24,833 nucleotides of DNA from Neocallimastix lanati (nom. inval.) (lineage: Eukaryota; Neocallimastigomycota; Neocallimastigomycetes; Neocallimastigales; Neocallimastigaceae), in contig JACVTC010000456.1 of assembly GCA_016946835.1 (NCBI GenBank), forward strand, positions 2,501 to 27,333. Direction: 5' to 3'. The notes beneath the pieces are model-generated. The model had not been told where the DNA came from. It ran no database searches and saw nothing but the letters and a program-made list of their open reading frames with translations. This document shows, piece by piece, positions 10,765 through 18,649 of the stretch. The translations under genes were made by a program, and so were the position numbers. Every line of letters begins with the position of its first letter. Position 1 is the stretch's first letter.

Positions 10765-10843
10765 AATAAAAATAATAAATAAATGAATAAAATTTGTGTT
10801 TCCTTACTTTATTTTTATTTAATTCTCTAAAACCTTAACATTT
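10765..10843 (+). mobile_element. Partial second LTR copy (79 bp)
   Basis: This repeats 10501-10579 with a single A/G difference and ends at the same CCTTAACATTT. The upstream part of the LTR, including the TATA box, is missing. It is best read as the 3' remnant of a right-hand LTR; a local duplication is the alternative. Confidence 0.6.
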
Positions 10844-10889
10844 TTGTAATAATTTAATTAAAAAATTATAATTAAATTATTAATCATTA

Positions 10890-10894
10890 ATATT
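10890..10894. repeat. Target-site duplication, left (ATATT)
   Basis: ATATT immediately left of the chromovirus matches ATATT immediately right of it at 17911-17915. Five bases is the usual duplication size for Ty3/gypsy integrases. Confidence 0.85.
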
Positions 10895-11629
10895 TGTTAA
10901 AAAGTAAACAGGTTGAATTTAACGAGGAATCAGGTTGATATATCTATATAATATAACTATATAGATATAAGTAAATTACTAAAATAAAAGAGTTATAAAG
11001 TTAAATTTGTTAATTTAACACTTAATTAAAACTAATAATTGGTTTGATATGATAAAAATTTTTATTTATTAATAAAAATATATAGTTATATTATAATAGG
11101 TTAACTATAACCTTACAAAGGACAAAAAGATAAATTTGAATTTTCTTTTTATACTTTGTAGGTTTGAGAATATTGATAATAATAATATAAAGTTGATAAT
11201 AATAATATTTAGTATAAGAATATGTTTAATATAAATAAATTATATTTTTTAATCTAATATATTAGCTAATATATATAATATAATATTAAATTTAAATATT
11301 TAATATAGTAATTAATAATTAATAATTAATTAAATCAATATAACATAAATTAATACATAAACATTAATTTATGAATCAAGGATGACATGACCAAATGATT
11401 CATGTTAATAAATATTTTATTTATTAATAATATTTAAGTTTAATATGATATCATTAGAATCAGTAGGCCTAAGCTGGTCCTAAGATGATCAAATAACTTA
11501 TAATATTATAAAATAAATAAAATTTAAAGAATAATTAATGAATTATAAATTTTTATTAATTATTTTGTTTTTAATAATTTTAATTGAAATTAATTGAAAT
11601 TGAAATTTAATTCAGTTGTAATTTCGACA
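10895..11629 (-). repeat. 3' LTR of the chromovirus
   Basis: 735 bp with TG...CA ends on both strands (TGTCGAAATT to TTTTTAACA on the minus strand). It matches 17176-17910 except at 11302. It carries the same TATAAAAAG box (11145-11153, minus) and the same GTAAGGTTAT site (11107-11116, minus). R/U5 in this copy would hold the polyadenylation site, which I cannot place. Confidence 0.95.
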
Positions 11630-11642
11630 ACGCCCTTCCACA
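11630..11642 (-). promoter_or_regulatory. Probable polypurine tract
   Basis: On the minus strand the bases next to the 3' LTR read TGTGGAAGGGCGT. GGAAGGG is a purine run ending three bases before the LTR, the expected place for the plus-strand primer. It is short and interrupted by C and T at its end. Confidence 0.55.
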
Positions 11643-12169
11643 AAAATCGGATTCCAGACGATTTTGTGTAACGTTACATAAAGAAATTATTATATTTATA
11701 AAATTGTATATTTTAAAAAATTTTTTTTTTTTTTTTTTTTTTTTTGAAGTAAAAAGGTCACATGAGTCCTTTAAAGAACACATTACAAGTGGCCATTTCA
11801 TGGAAATTTCGAAATTGTCAAAATTTACTGAAATTAAAATTTTGTTATAAAATTAAATATCGAGAAATATAATGGTGTGAATTTTATTAAAAATTTCGTT
11901 GAAAAAATGTAAAATTGAAATTTTGAAATTGAAATTGAAATTTCATCTTAATTTTATGCATTAAATTGAAAATTTTTAAATATAGTGAAAATATATAATT
12001 TAATGAATATAATAATGTAAAAATAAATAAAGTATTATTAAATTTCGATTTTTTAAAAATTTTTGAAATTTTGAAATGTAAAATTTTAAATTAACTAATT
12101 TAATTTTGAAATATTATTATTATTTAATATACTATTTATAGCTAAAGTATAATAATTTTTTTTTTTTTT
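11643..12169 (-). other. Noncoding 3' region of the chromovirus
   Basis: About 530 bases between the pol stop and the polypurine tract. It is very A/T-rich with repeated GAAATT-type words and a 25-base T run at 11721-11745. I see no env-like or accessory frame; short frames here are fortuitous. Confidence 0.7.
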
Positions 12170-14788
12170 TTAATTATAAGAAAGAGAAGTGAATTTTCTA
12201 TTATTCTTTAAATATTCTTGATATATTCTTTGATTCCTTGGATTATTTTCAACTTCATAAGAAGGCACCCAATTACTTGAACTTTTATATTTGTATCTAA
12301 CTCTATATTCGTAGCAGTTTTTCTTGTAGTTTGTCCTAAATCCAGAAATTTCAATAATATCATTAATGGATTCATTGTGCGAACTTCTATTTAAAAACTT
12401 TTGCGGAGTTGGGACATAAGGTTCCAATTCAGAGATATGAAAGATTGGATGATGTTTTGGAAAAGGTGACTTTTTAAGATCAATTTTATAATTATTATTC
12501 TCTAAAACATCGATTACCTTGTAAGGTCCATATTTGCAAGGAGCGAGTTTAGAACAATCTTCAATATTTAAGGAAGGAGGTGCTTGAATCCAAACCAAGT
12601 CACCTTCTTTTATTACAGGAGGTGGCATCCTTTTCTTATCCGCATAATTTTTATATAATTCTTTAGATCTTAATAAGACATCTTTAATATGATTAAAACT
12701 TGTACTTACATTTTTAATAAATTTACTATTAGTATCAACTTGGGGTAGTAAGAAATATTCGTCCATAGATGGATGAAATCCATAGTTAATAAAGAAAGGT
12801 GTTTCTTTTGTAGATTCATTGACTGAATTATTATAAGCGAACTCTGCAAGATAGATCCAATTAATCCAATCGTCGTGATAATAAGATCTTGAATAAGCTC
12901 TTAAATACTGTTCAATAAAGGAGTTACATCTCTCAACTTGACCAACAGTCTCATGATGATCTGTTGTAGCTAATTTGGATTTAATATTAAGTAATTTCAT
13001 GAATTCTTTCCAAAGTGCACTTGTAAACTGAGGACCTCTATCTGTATACATATCATAAGGAAGGCCATGTAATTTATAAACATTATTCATAAATGCTTTG
13101 GCAGTTTGTTTTGCATCAGGAATTTGTTTGAAAGGTATTAAGTGAATCATTTTAGAGAAACGATCCACTACAACCATTATTACCGTATATCCCTTTGAAT
13201 CCGGGAGGCCACATAAAAAGTCAACTTCTATAGATTTCCAAGGTCTATCAGGTGTTTCCAACGGTTGTAGAAAGCCATATTTCCTATGTCTATTAATTTT
13301 GTTTCTTGCACAACATTCACAGGAATTGACAAATTTTATAACATCATCTTGCATTTTGGGCCACCAAAAGTTTCTTGTAATTAATTCAAGAGTTCTTTTA
13401 ATTCCAAGATGACCAGCGGAAGGCTTTTCATGATATTTAGTTAAGATTTCTAATCTTAAAATTTCAGGAATATAAATTAAATTATTATATAATATAATAT
13501 TATCCTTTATTTTGAACTTATTCATTTTCCTAAAGGGTTTATAGGACATATCATTTTTAATATTCTGTGGGCTAAAATAGAGTCTAATATCATCAGCTGT
13601 GGCATCTGTTTTTGTAGCTTCTATAATTCTTTCTAAAAGATCGCTAACAACACCAATAAAACATGGAACTCCCTTTACATTTTTTATGTCAAGAATATTT
13701 TCGGTTTTAGTTTCTTCATTATTTTTTATATAATCTGGTCTTCTTGAAAGAGAATCAGGTTTTCCATTATTGGAACCTTGTCTATAAATTAATTCAAAAT
13801 TATATTCTTGGAAGAACATATGCCATCTATGTTGCCTTTGATTACCAATTTTACCACCAAGGGTATATAATAAGTTCCTATGATCAGTATAAACAGTTAC
13901 TTTGTATTTCGCACCAAGTAATAAATGTCTCCATGCCAAAAAGGCTTCTCTAATAGCTAACAACTCCTTGTCTGTAATAGTATAATTAATTTCTGCACCT
14001 TGTAAGCTTCTTGAGAAATATGCAACTGGATGTAATTTATTATTATCATCCTTTTGTGATAAAACAGCACCAAGGGCAAAGTTACTTGCATCACATTCAA
14101 CAATAAATGGTTTATTATTATCCGGATGGAATAAAACTGGAGAACTGGTTAATCTTTTCTTTAATTCTGAGAATGATTCTTCACATTTGTTATTCCAATT
14201 AAATTTAATATTTTTTCTGGTTAAATTATGTAAAGGTTTTGCAATTTTTGCAAAATCTTTAACAAATCTTCTATAATAATTGCAAAGACCTAAAAACCTC
14301 TGTACGTCCTTTAAGTTATTTGGTTGAGGCCAGTCTTTAATTGATTCTATTTTCTTCGGATCGGTAGTGACACCTTGACCTGATAATACATATCCAAGGA
14401 ATTCAACTTTCTCTTTATCAAATTCGCATTTTTCTAATTTTGCATATAAGTTATTATTAATTAATGCTTGCAAAACCTCCCTAACTTGTTTATGATGTTC
14501 TTTTAAATCTTTGGAGTAGATTAAAATATCGTCTAAATAAAGAATAACACTTTTTTCTAAATATGGTCTTAGTACCGAATTAATAAACGATTGAAAAGTA
14601 GCTGGTGCGTTTTTTAAACCAAATGGCATAACTAAGTATTCATAGTGACCATATTTAGTTCTGAAAGCTGTCTTGTATTCATCCCCTTCCTTAATACGGA
14701 TTAAATTATAGGCTGAACGTAAATCTAATTTTGTAAAATACTTTGCTCCTTTAACCTTTTCAATAATTTCATTAATAAGAGGTATGGG
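12170..14788 (-). CDS. pol: Pol, C-terminal part: RT palm to thumb, RNase H, integrase, chromodomain
   Basis: This is one uninterrupted frame. The Met at 14629 is internal to RT (it begins the MPFGLKNAP motif), and the frame is open back to the deletion near 14786. Counting from that Met: RT catalytic YLDD at 31-34 and FLGY at 77-80. RNase H acidic residues are D180, E222, D249 and D292. The integrase zinc site is H400, H407, C437 and C440, and the catalytic triad is D470, D530 and E566. The GPY motif is at 701-703. A chromodomain spans about 754-808 with conserved aromatics including W787. It copies the element RNA into DNA and integrates it; the chromodomain is known in this family to steer integration to modified histones. 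All key residues are present, but the segment lacks the N-terminal fingers of RT, which sit in another frame. It stops at 12170 with no further frame downstream. Confidence 0.93.
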   Translation of the reverse strand, partial: PIPLINEIIEKVKGAKYFTKLDLRSAYNLIRIKEGDEYKTAFRTKYGHYEYLVMPFGLKNAPATFQSFINSVLRPYLEKSVILYLDDILIYSKDLKEHHKQVREVLQALINNNLYAKLEKCEFDKEKVEFLGYVLSGQGVTTDPKKIESIKDWPQPNNLKDVQRFLGLCNYYRRFVKDFAKIAKPLHNLTRKNIKFNWNNKCEESFSELKKRLTSSPVLFHPDNNKPFIVECDASNFALGAVLSQKDDNNKLHPVAYFSRSLQGAEINYTITDKELLAIREAFLAWRHLLLGAKYKVTVYTDHRNLLYTLGGKIGNQRQHRWHMFFQEYNFELIYRQGSNNGKPDSLSRRPDYIKNNEETKTENILDIKNVKGVPCFIGVVSDLLERIIEATKTDATADDIRLYFSPQNIKNDMSYKPFRKMNKFKIKDNIILYNNLIYIPEILRLEILTKYHEKPSAGHLGIKRTLELITRNFWWPKMQDDVIKFVNSCECCARNKINRHRKYGFLQPLETPDRPWKSIEVDFLCGLPDSKGYTVIMVVVDRFSKMIHLIPFKQIPDAKQTAKAFMNNVYKLHGLPYDMYTDRGPQFTSALWKEFMKLLNIKSKLATTDHHETVGQVERCNSFIEQYLRAYSRSYYHDDWINWIYLAEFAYNNSVNESTKETPFFINYGFHPSMDEYFLLPQVDTNSKFIKNVSTSFNHIKDVLLRSKELYKNYADKKRMPPPVIKEGDLVWIQAPPSLNIEDCSKLAPCKYGPYKVIDVLENNNYKIDLKKSPFPKHHPIFHISELEPYVPTPQKFLNRSSHNESINDIIEISGFRTNYKKNCYEYRVRYKYKSSSNWVPSYEVENNPRNQRIYQEYLKNNRKFTSLSYN

Positions 14789-16065
14789 TACGAGTTTCTT
14801 ATAGTAACAGCGTTTAACTTCCTATAGTCTACGCATAACCGAAGTGTACCATCTTTTTTCTTTTGGAATAGAACTGGATAACCTGCAGGTGATTCAGATG
14901 GTCTAATAAATCCTTTTTTTAGGTTTTCTTTTATATATTCTTTCAAAACTTTATTTTCCTCTTCGGTTAAGGGATAGATTGGACCATAGTGAAGGGAAGC
15001 GTCCTTCTCCAGCACTATTTTGCAGTCGGTTAAACGATGTGGGGGAAGTTTATCGGCTTCGGCTTTACTAAAAACAATAAATAGATCGCGATATTGAGGC
15101 GGAATATCTTCAATATTTGGATCTTCATTGTCATTTTTATTAATTCCTTTATTTGATAAGAAGGAATATATTAAAAAATTGTAATTATAGTCATTGTTTA
15201 AATTAAAATTGTTTTTTAAATATTTATTTTGTTTTTTGAAATAATATTTATATTTATTAATAAAATAATGATTTTTATTAAAAAAATTTTTATAATTAAA
15301 TTTATCACAAAATTTTGAAAATTTATTAAGGTTGAGGTTATTAAGTTTTTTATTAAAAAATTTTTTATTATAATTAAACTTCTGATCAAATTTTTTTAAA
15401 TTTTTTGAAAAATTTTTATAATTAAATTTTTTTATTGATTTATTAAAAAGTAAATAATTTTTTAAAATTTTATTTTTCATCGACTGTAGATATAAATTGT
15501 TTTTGCAATATTTATTAGGATTTTTGTTATTTTTATTTGAAAAATAATAATTTAAGTAAGAATATAATATATTCTTATCATAATTATAGTGAATTTTGAA
15601 TTTTCGCATGAATTGATTACCAAAAAGTAGATCAGTTGGTATGCAATTTGTTATTAGAAATTTTTCATTGTAATTTTTAAAATAAAATTTTTTATTCTTT
15701 TGTATTTTTATTTGAAATTTTAGCCAAACGTACTGATCTATCTTAGTAGTAGAACCAGATATACCTTTGACTGAAATTTTATTTTTTAAATTATAAATTT
15801 TTAAATTTAGTTTTTGAACTAAATTTTTTGTAATAAAATTACAAAATGATCCAGAATCTAGCATAGATTCAGATGTAATTTTTTGGTTATTTTTAATTTT
15901 TAATTTATTATTATTAATTGGTAGTCTTGTTGGAATGTAGCAATGGAATAAAAGAAAAGTTGAAGGTAGTTTTTGGGTTGTGATGTTATCAAATGAAGGA
16001 AAGTTATAATAAATTGTTTTTACATTTTTTGATGAATTGGACTCCGAGTGAAGTCCTTCATTTAG
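14725..16065 (-). CDS. pol: Pol, N-terminal part: protease and start of RT, ended early by a frameshift
   Basis: The frame is -1 relative to gag and open without a stop from the slippery site at 16065, so it is made as a Gag-Pol extension. The Met at 15864 is not a start but lies 67 codons in, one residue before the protease active site DSG (LDSGSFCNF). Counting from that Met, protease covers about 1-100. Residues 105-235 are a low-complexity Asn/Lys/Phe/Tyr linker. The RT N-terminus begins near 255 (VFSKAEADKLPPHR) and includes LCVDYRKLNAV at 342-352. After NSYP (360) the reading is wrong: one base is missing in the C-run complementary to 14786-14788, and the protein ends 19 residues later. 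The correct frame continues in the 12170-14788 segment. The lesion splits RT before its catalytic motif. Confidence 0.9.
   Translation of the reverse strand, partial: LNEGLHSESNSSKNVKTIYYNFPSFDNITTQKLPSTFLLFHCYIPTRLPINNNKLKIKNNQKITSESMLDSGSFCNFITKNLVQKLNLKIYNLKNKISVKGISGSTTKIDQYVWLKFQIKIQKNKKFYFKNYNEKFLITNCIPTDLLFGNQFMRKFKIHYNYDKNILYSYLNYYFSNKNNKNPNKYCKNNLYLQSMKNKILKNYLLFNKSIKKFNYKNFSKNLKKFDQKFNYNKKFFNKKLNNLNLNKFSKFCDKFNYKNFFNKNHYFINKYKYYFKKQNKYLKNNFNLNNDYNYNFLIYSFLSNKGINKNDNEDPNIEDIPPQYRDLFIVFSKAEADKLPPHRLTDCKIVLEKDASLHYGPIYPLTEEENKVLKEYIKENLKKGFIRPSESPAGYPVLFQKKKDGTLRLCVDYRKLNAVTIRNSYPYLLLMKLLKRLKEQSILQN
14786..14788 (-). other. Inactivating single-base deletion in RT
   Basis: Upstream codons read correctly through TAC, and the conserved RT text resumes one base out of phase from the CCC complementary to these positions. 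The simplest cause is loss of one C from a four-C run. The site does not look like a slippery heptamer, so programmed shifting is unlikely here. Confidence 0.8.
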
Positions 16066-16071
16066 TTTTTT
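16033..16071 (-). promoter_or_regulatory. -1 ribosomal frameshift signal joining gag and pol
   Basis: On the minus strand the last gag codons are TCA AAA AAC TAA. The heptamer A AAA AAC (16065-16071) fits the X XXY YYZ rule in the gag frame and ends exactly at the stop. Slipping back one base enters the open pol frame. After a 4-base spacer, TGAA-GGACT (16060-16052) can pair with AGTCC-AA-TTCA (16043-16033), a nine-pair stem with a two-base bulge and an eight-base loop. Both halves of a canonical frameshift signal are therefore present. Function is inferred from sequence alone. Confidence 0.85.
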
Positions 16072-17141
16072 GAATTATTATTATTTGTACTATTATTACT
16101 GTTATTATTAATTTTATTAAAGTTATTATTATTATGGACTTTATTATAATTATTATTATAATATTTATTATAATTGTTATTATTATTATATTTATTATTA
16201 TTGTTGTTGTTGTTATTGTGGACATTAGAAGGCTTTTTCTTTAAATTTTTATTACCATTAGATTTTAATTGACCTTTAGATTTCAAGGAATTTTCGTAAA
16301 GAATACATCTAGTATAAATAGTACTAAGATCAGAAGGAAATTCATCCATTTTTTCTATTTCTTCCTGGAACCTTGGGTGCAATCCATTATAAAAGAATAA
16401 AACTAAAGCTTCTTCATTCCAATTCAAACATGTTGTAAGGGTTCGAAATTCATCAATATAATCATTAATTTTCCCAAATGTGTGAGAAATTTTTGCGAGT
16501 TGGATCATGGCTAATTTCTTACTGGCAACATTATTAAAAGCTTTCCTTAATTCTTTAATCAATTCTTCTAATGTTGCTGGACTTCTATCTTTATATTTGG
16601 CATAATACCAATTACGAGCACCATCTCTTAAGCGTGACTTAACATAATTAATTTTTACATCCATAGTAGATTCACAGTTAGGATAAGTCTTAAAAGTATC
16701 TTCACAGAGCTGACAAAAGAGATCGGTTTCCTTAGTATCCCCAGTGAAAAATCCAGGTTCTGGGACTTCTTGAAGTGTATTGGGAATAGTATTCCTCATT
16801 ATTACATCATTGTCTGCCTCTCTTCTTGTTGATATAGAAGCGTTATCATCTTGATTTTGAGAAGCATTAACATTAGGAATAAAATCGAATTTCTGATTTA
16901 AAATGCTGGTAATAGAAGAAAGTTGTTTTATGATATTCTTGTTATCCCTATTTAAAGTAAAAAGTTTCTTTTGAAGATCTTCATTATATTTATTAAAATC
17001 TTCTCTTGATAAGAATGTAACTTCTGCATCTTTTGCCAGTTCAGAGACAGTAATCTGAGCGTCTGTTCTTAGCTTATTTACTTCCGACATAGGAGCAAAG
17101 TCAGGATAGGAGTTTGCCCACACGTTATTATAAAGGGACAT
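16062..17141 (-). CDS. gag: Gag structural protein of the chromovirus
   Basis: 359 residues; forms the virus-like particle that packages element RNA. The ATG at 17141 lies 34 bases after the 5' LTR and is the first in the frame. Residues about 45-85 are charged and probably coiled-coil. Residues 130-300 match a retrotransposon Gag capsid fold in style (RLRDGARNWYYAKYK, LEELIKELRKAFNN, FFYNGLHPRFQEEI). From about 305 the tail is Lys-rich then almost pure Asn with Tyr and Lys (NNNNNNNN and similar). No CCHC zinc knuckle is present, unlike most Ty3/gypsy Gags. RNA binding may rest on the basic Lys stretch (KNLKKKPS). The Asn tail is built from AAT/AAC codons and may reflect triplet expansion. 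The frame ends at the slippery site TCA AAA AAC TAA. Confidence 0.92.
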   Translation of the reverse strand: MSLYNNVWANSYPDFAPMSEVNKLRTDAQITVSELAKDAEVTFLSREDFNKYNEDLQKKLFTLNRDNKNIIKQLSSITSILNQKFDFIPNVNASQNQDDNASISTRREADNDVIMRNTIPNTLQEVPEPGFFTGDTKETDLFCQLCEDTFKTYPNCESTMDVKINYVKSRLRDGARNWYYAKYKDRSPATLEELIKELRKAFNNVASKKLAMIQLAKISHTFGKINDYIDEFRTLTTCLNWNEEALVLFFYNGLHPRFQEEIEKMDEFPSDLSTIYTRCILYENSLKSKGQLKSNGNKNLKKKPSNVHNNNNNNNNKYNNNNNYNKYYNNNYNKVHNNNNFNKINNNSNNSTNNNNSKN

Positions 17142-17165
17142 ATCAAGGTGATTCTCTTTTCTAAG

Positions 17166-17175
17166 GTAAGGTTAT
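17166..17175 (-). promoter_or_regulatory. Self-priming primer-binding site
   Basis: The ten bases directly after the 5' LTR read ATAACCTTAC on the minus strand. They do not resemble any tRNA 3' end and lack the usual TGG. They are the exact complement of GTAAGGTTAT inside the LTR (17388-17397), which lies 37 bases downstream of the start of a TATA box. This is the arrangement of Tf1-type elements, in which the 5' end of the mRNA folds back and primes. Confidence 0.75.
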
Positions 17176-17910
17176 TGTTAAAAAGTAAACAGGTTGAATT
17201 TAACGAGGAATCAGGTTGATATATCTATATAATATAACTATATAGATATAAGTAAATTACTAAAATAAAAGAGTTATAAAGTTAAATTTGTTAATTTAAC
17301 ACTTAATTAAAACTAATAATTGGTTTGATATGATAAAAATTTTTATTTATTAATAAAAATATATAGTTATATTATAATAGGTTAACTATAACCTTACAAA
17401 GGACAAAAAGATAAATTTGAATTTTCTTTTTATACTTTGTAGGTTTGAGAATATTGATAATAATAATATAAAGTTGATAATAATAATATTTAGTATAAGA
17501 ATATGTTTAATATAAATAAATTATATTTTTTAATCTAATATATTAGCTAATATATATAATATAATATTAAATTTAAATATTTCATATAGTAATTAATAAT
17601 TAATAATTAATTAAATCAATATAACATAAATTAATACATAAACATTAATTTATGAATCAAGGATGACATGACCAAATGATTCATGTTAATAAATATTTTA
17701 TTTATTAATAATATTTAAGTTTAATATGATATCATTAGAATCAGTAGGCCTAAGCTGGTCCTAAGATGATCAAATAACTTATAATATTATAAAATAAATA
17801 AAATTTAAAGAATAATTAATGAATTATAAATTTTTATTAATTATTTTGTTTTTAATAATTTTAATTGAAATTAATTGAAATTGAAATTTAATTCAGTTGT
17901 AATTTCGACA
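17176..17910 (-). repeat. 5' LTR of the chromovirus
   Basis: 735 bp, read on the minus strand from 17910 (TGTCGAAATT) to 17176 (TTTTTAACA). If transcription starts at 17397, U3 is about 513 bases and R plus U5 about 222. It contains an imperfect hairpin of ATATCTATATA type near its inner end (about 17218-17252). It differs from the 3' LTR only at 17583. Confidence 0.95.
17388..17434 (-). promoter_or_regulatory. Core promoter and self-primer sequence in the 5' LTR
   Basis: On the minus strand TATAAAAAG (17434-17426) starts 37 bases before GTAAGGTTAT (17397-17388). That spacing suits RNA polymerase II initiation at or near the first base of GTAAGGTTAT. The primer sequence would then be the 5' end of the transcript, as self-priming requires. 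The start site is predicted, not shown. Confidence 0.65.
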
Positions 17911-17915
17911 ATATT
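17911..17915. repeat. Target-site duplication, right (ATATT)
   Basis: Copy of 10890-10894. Removing the element and one copy restores AATATTAGC-TCTAACT-GCTAATATT, a perfect 9-bp hairpin, so the element landed in one arm of a hairpin. Confidence 0.85.
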
Positions 17916-18371
17916 AGCTCTAACTGCTAATATTAAAGGTTTAGAAAAGAATCATACTTACCTATGGTTCTTTCTAATTTTCGAGTTTATTATAACGAAT
18001 TATAATAGACGAAACACTAAAATTGATAAAGAAAAGTTTTAATTATAAAATCTGTTTTATTAAAATAATTTGTTTTATTATTTATTAGAAATTTTAAATG
18101 TTAAAACTATTGTTATTATTATTATATTATAATTGCTATAATAATAACTCTTGATTTCTCAAAGAGAACTCAAGAGCATTATTTATACTTTTTTGTCAAA
18201 ATAAGGTTAAAGTCAAAAGGGGTTCTAATCTTAACAAATCTCTTATCTAGGAAAAGACTAGAAGAAAAACCTAGATAAGTTTTTTGATCGATATTCTATT
18301 CATATCGATCATCGCGTTAATTAAGTAAAACCGATTACTTTTAAGAAGTAATTGGAAAAACCTTAATTAAC
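17916..18371. other. Chain of perfect or near-perfect hairpins
   Basis: Five hairpins follow each other: GTTATTATTAT/ATAATAATAAC (18112-18148), CTCTTGA/TCAAGAG (18148-18176), CTTATCTAGG/CCTAGATAAG (18242-18279), GATCGATAT/ATATCGATC (18286-18310), and GTTAATTAAG/CTTAATTAAC (18316-18371) enclosing CCGATTACTT/AAGTAATTGG (one G-U). The segment is less AT-rich than its surroundings and has no open frame. It could be a structured noncoding RNA, a retroelement leader or a nonautonomous element. Confidence 0.6.
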
Positions 18372-18515
18372 CGATTACTTAATCTAATATAATAATCGAA
18401 AATAAAAAAATAAAATAATGAAAATTATTTCAATCATAAAATTTAAAATTTAATCTATTTAGTTCTATTTTATAGAACTTTACATAAAAAATATAAAACA
18501 ATACATTAATAATAA

Positions 18516-18600
18516 AATACATGATTAATACAATACAGAATACATGATAGAATACAGAATACATGATAGAATACAGAATACATGATAAAATACAGAATAG
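18516..18600. repeat. 19-bp repeat ACAGAATACATGATAGAAT, about four units
   Basis: ATACAGAATACATGATAGA recurs in tandem with small changes between about 18516 and 18600. Single AAATACAGAA words recur later near 19250, 19372 and 19400, suggesting scattered relatives. It is immediately followed by the hairpin TTTTAGTTT (18603) / AAACTAAAA (18632). Confidence 0.75.
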
Positions 18601-18649
18601 TGTTTTAGTTTATGATTTAATAAGTGAGAGAAAACTAAAACTAACAAAT

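Larger units (their letters stand above)
10895..17910 (-). mobile_element. Full-length Ty3/gypsy chromovirus retrotransposon
   Basis: This 7016-bp element is read on the minus strand. Order: 5' LTR (17176-17910), self-priming site, gag, -1 frameshift signal, pol (protease, RT, RNase H, integrase, chromodomain), noncoding 3' region, polypurine tract, 3' LTR (10895-11629). It has no env. The LTRs are 735 bp each with one difference (offset 408: T on the minus strand in the 3' LTR, G in the 5' LTR), so insertion is recent. A 5-bp duplication ATATT flanks it. The pol domain order RT-RH-IN followed by a chromodomain places it in the chromoviruses. Self-priming and a Gag without a zinc knuckle resemble the Tf1/sushi branch. 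One single-base deletion in the RT region is the only coding lesion I find, so the copy is probably non-autonomous unless that base is a sequencing error. Confidence 0.95.

Noticed and set aside
11607-11801. 64-residue minus-strand frame with a poly-Lys run
   Set aside because: It spans the polypurine tract and LTR edge, and the Lys run is a T homopolymer read on the minus strand.
13744-13953. 69-residue plus-strand frame
   Set aside because: It is antisense to the RNase H and connection region of pol and has no independent support.
14725-14788. Programmed frameshift within RT
   Set aside because: No slippery heptamer or downstream structure is evident, and a shift inside the RT fold would be without precedent; a one-base deletion is simpler.
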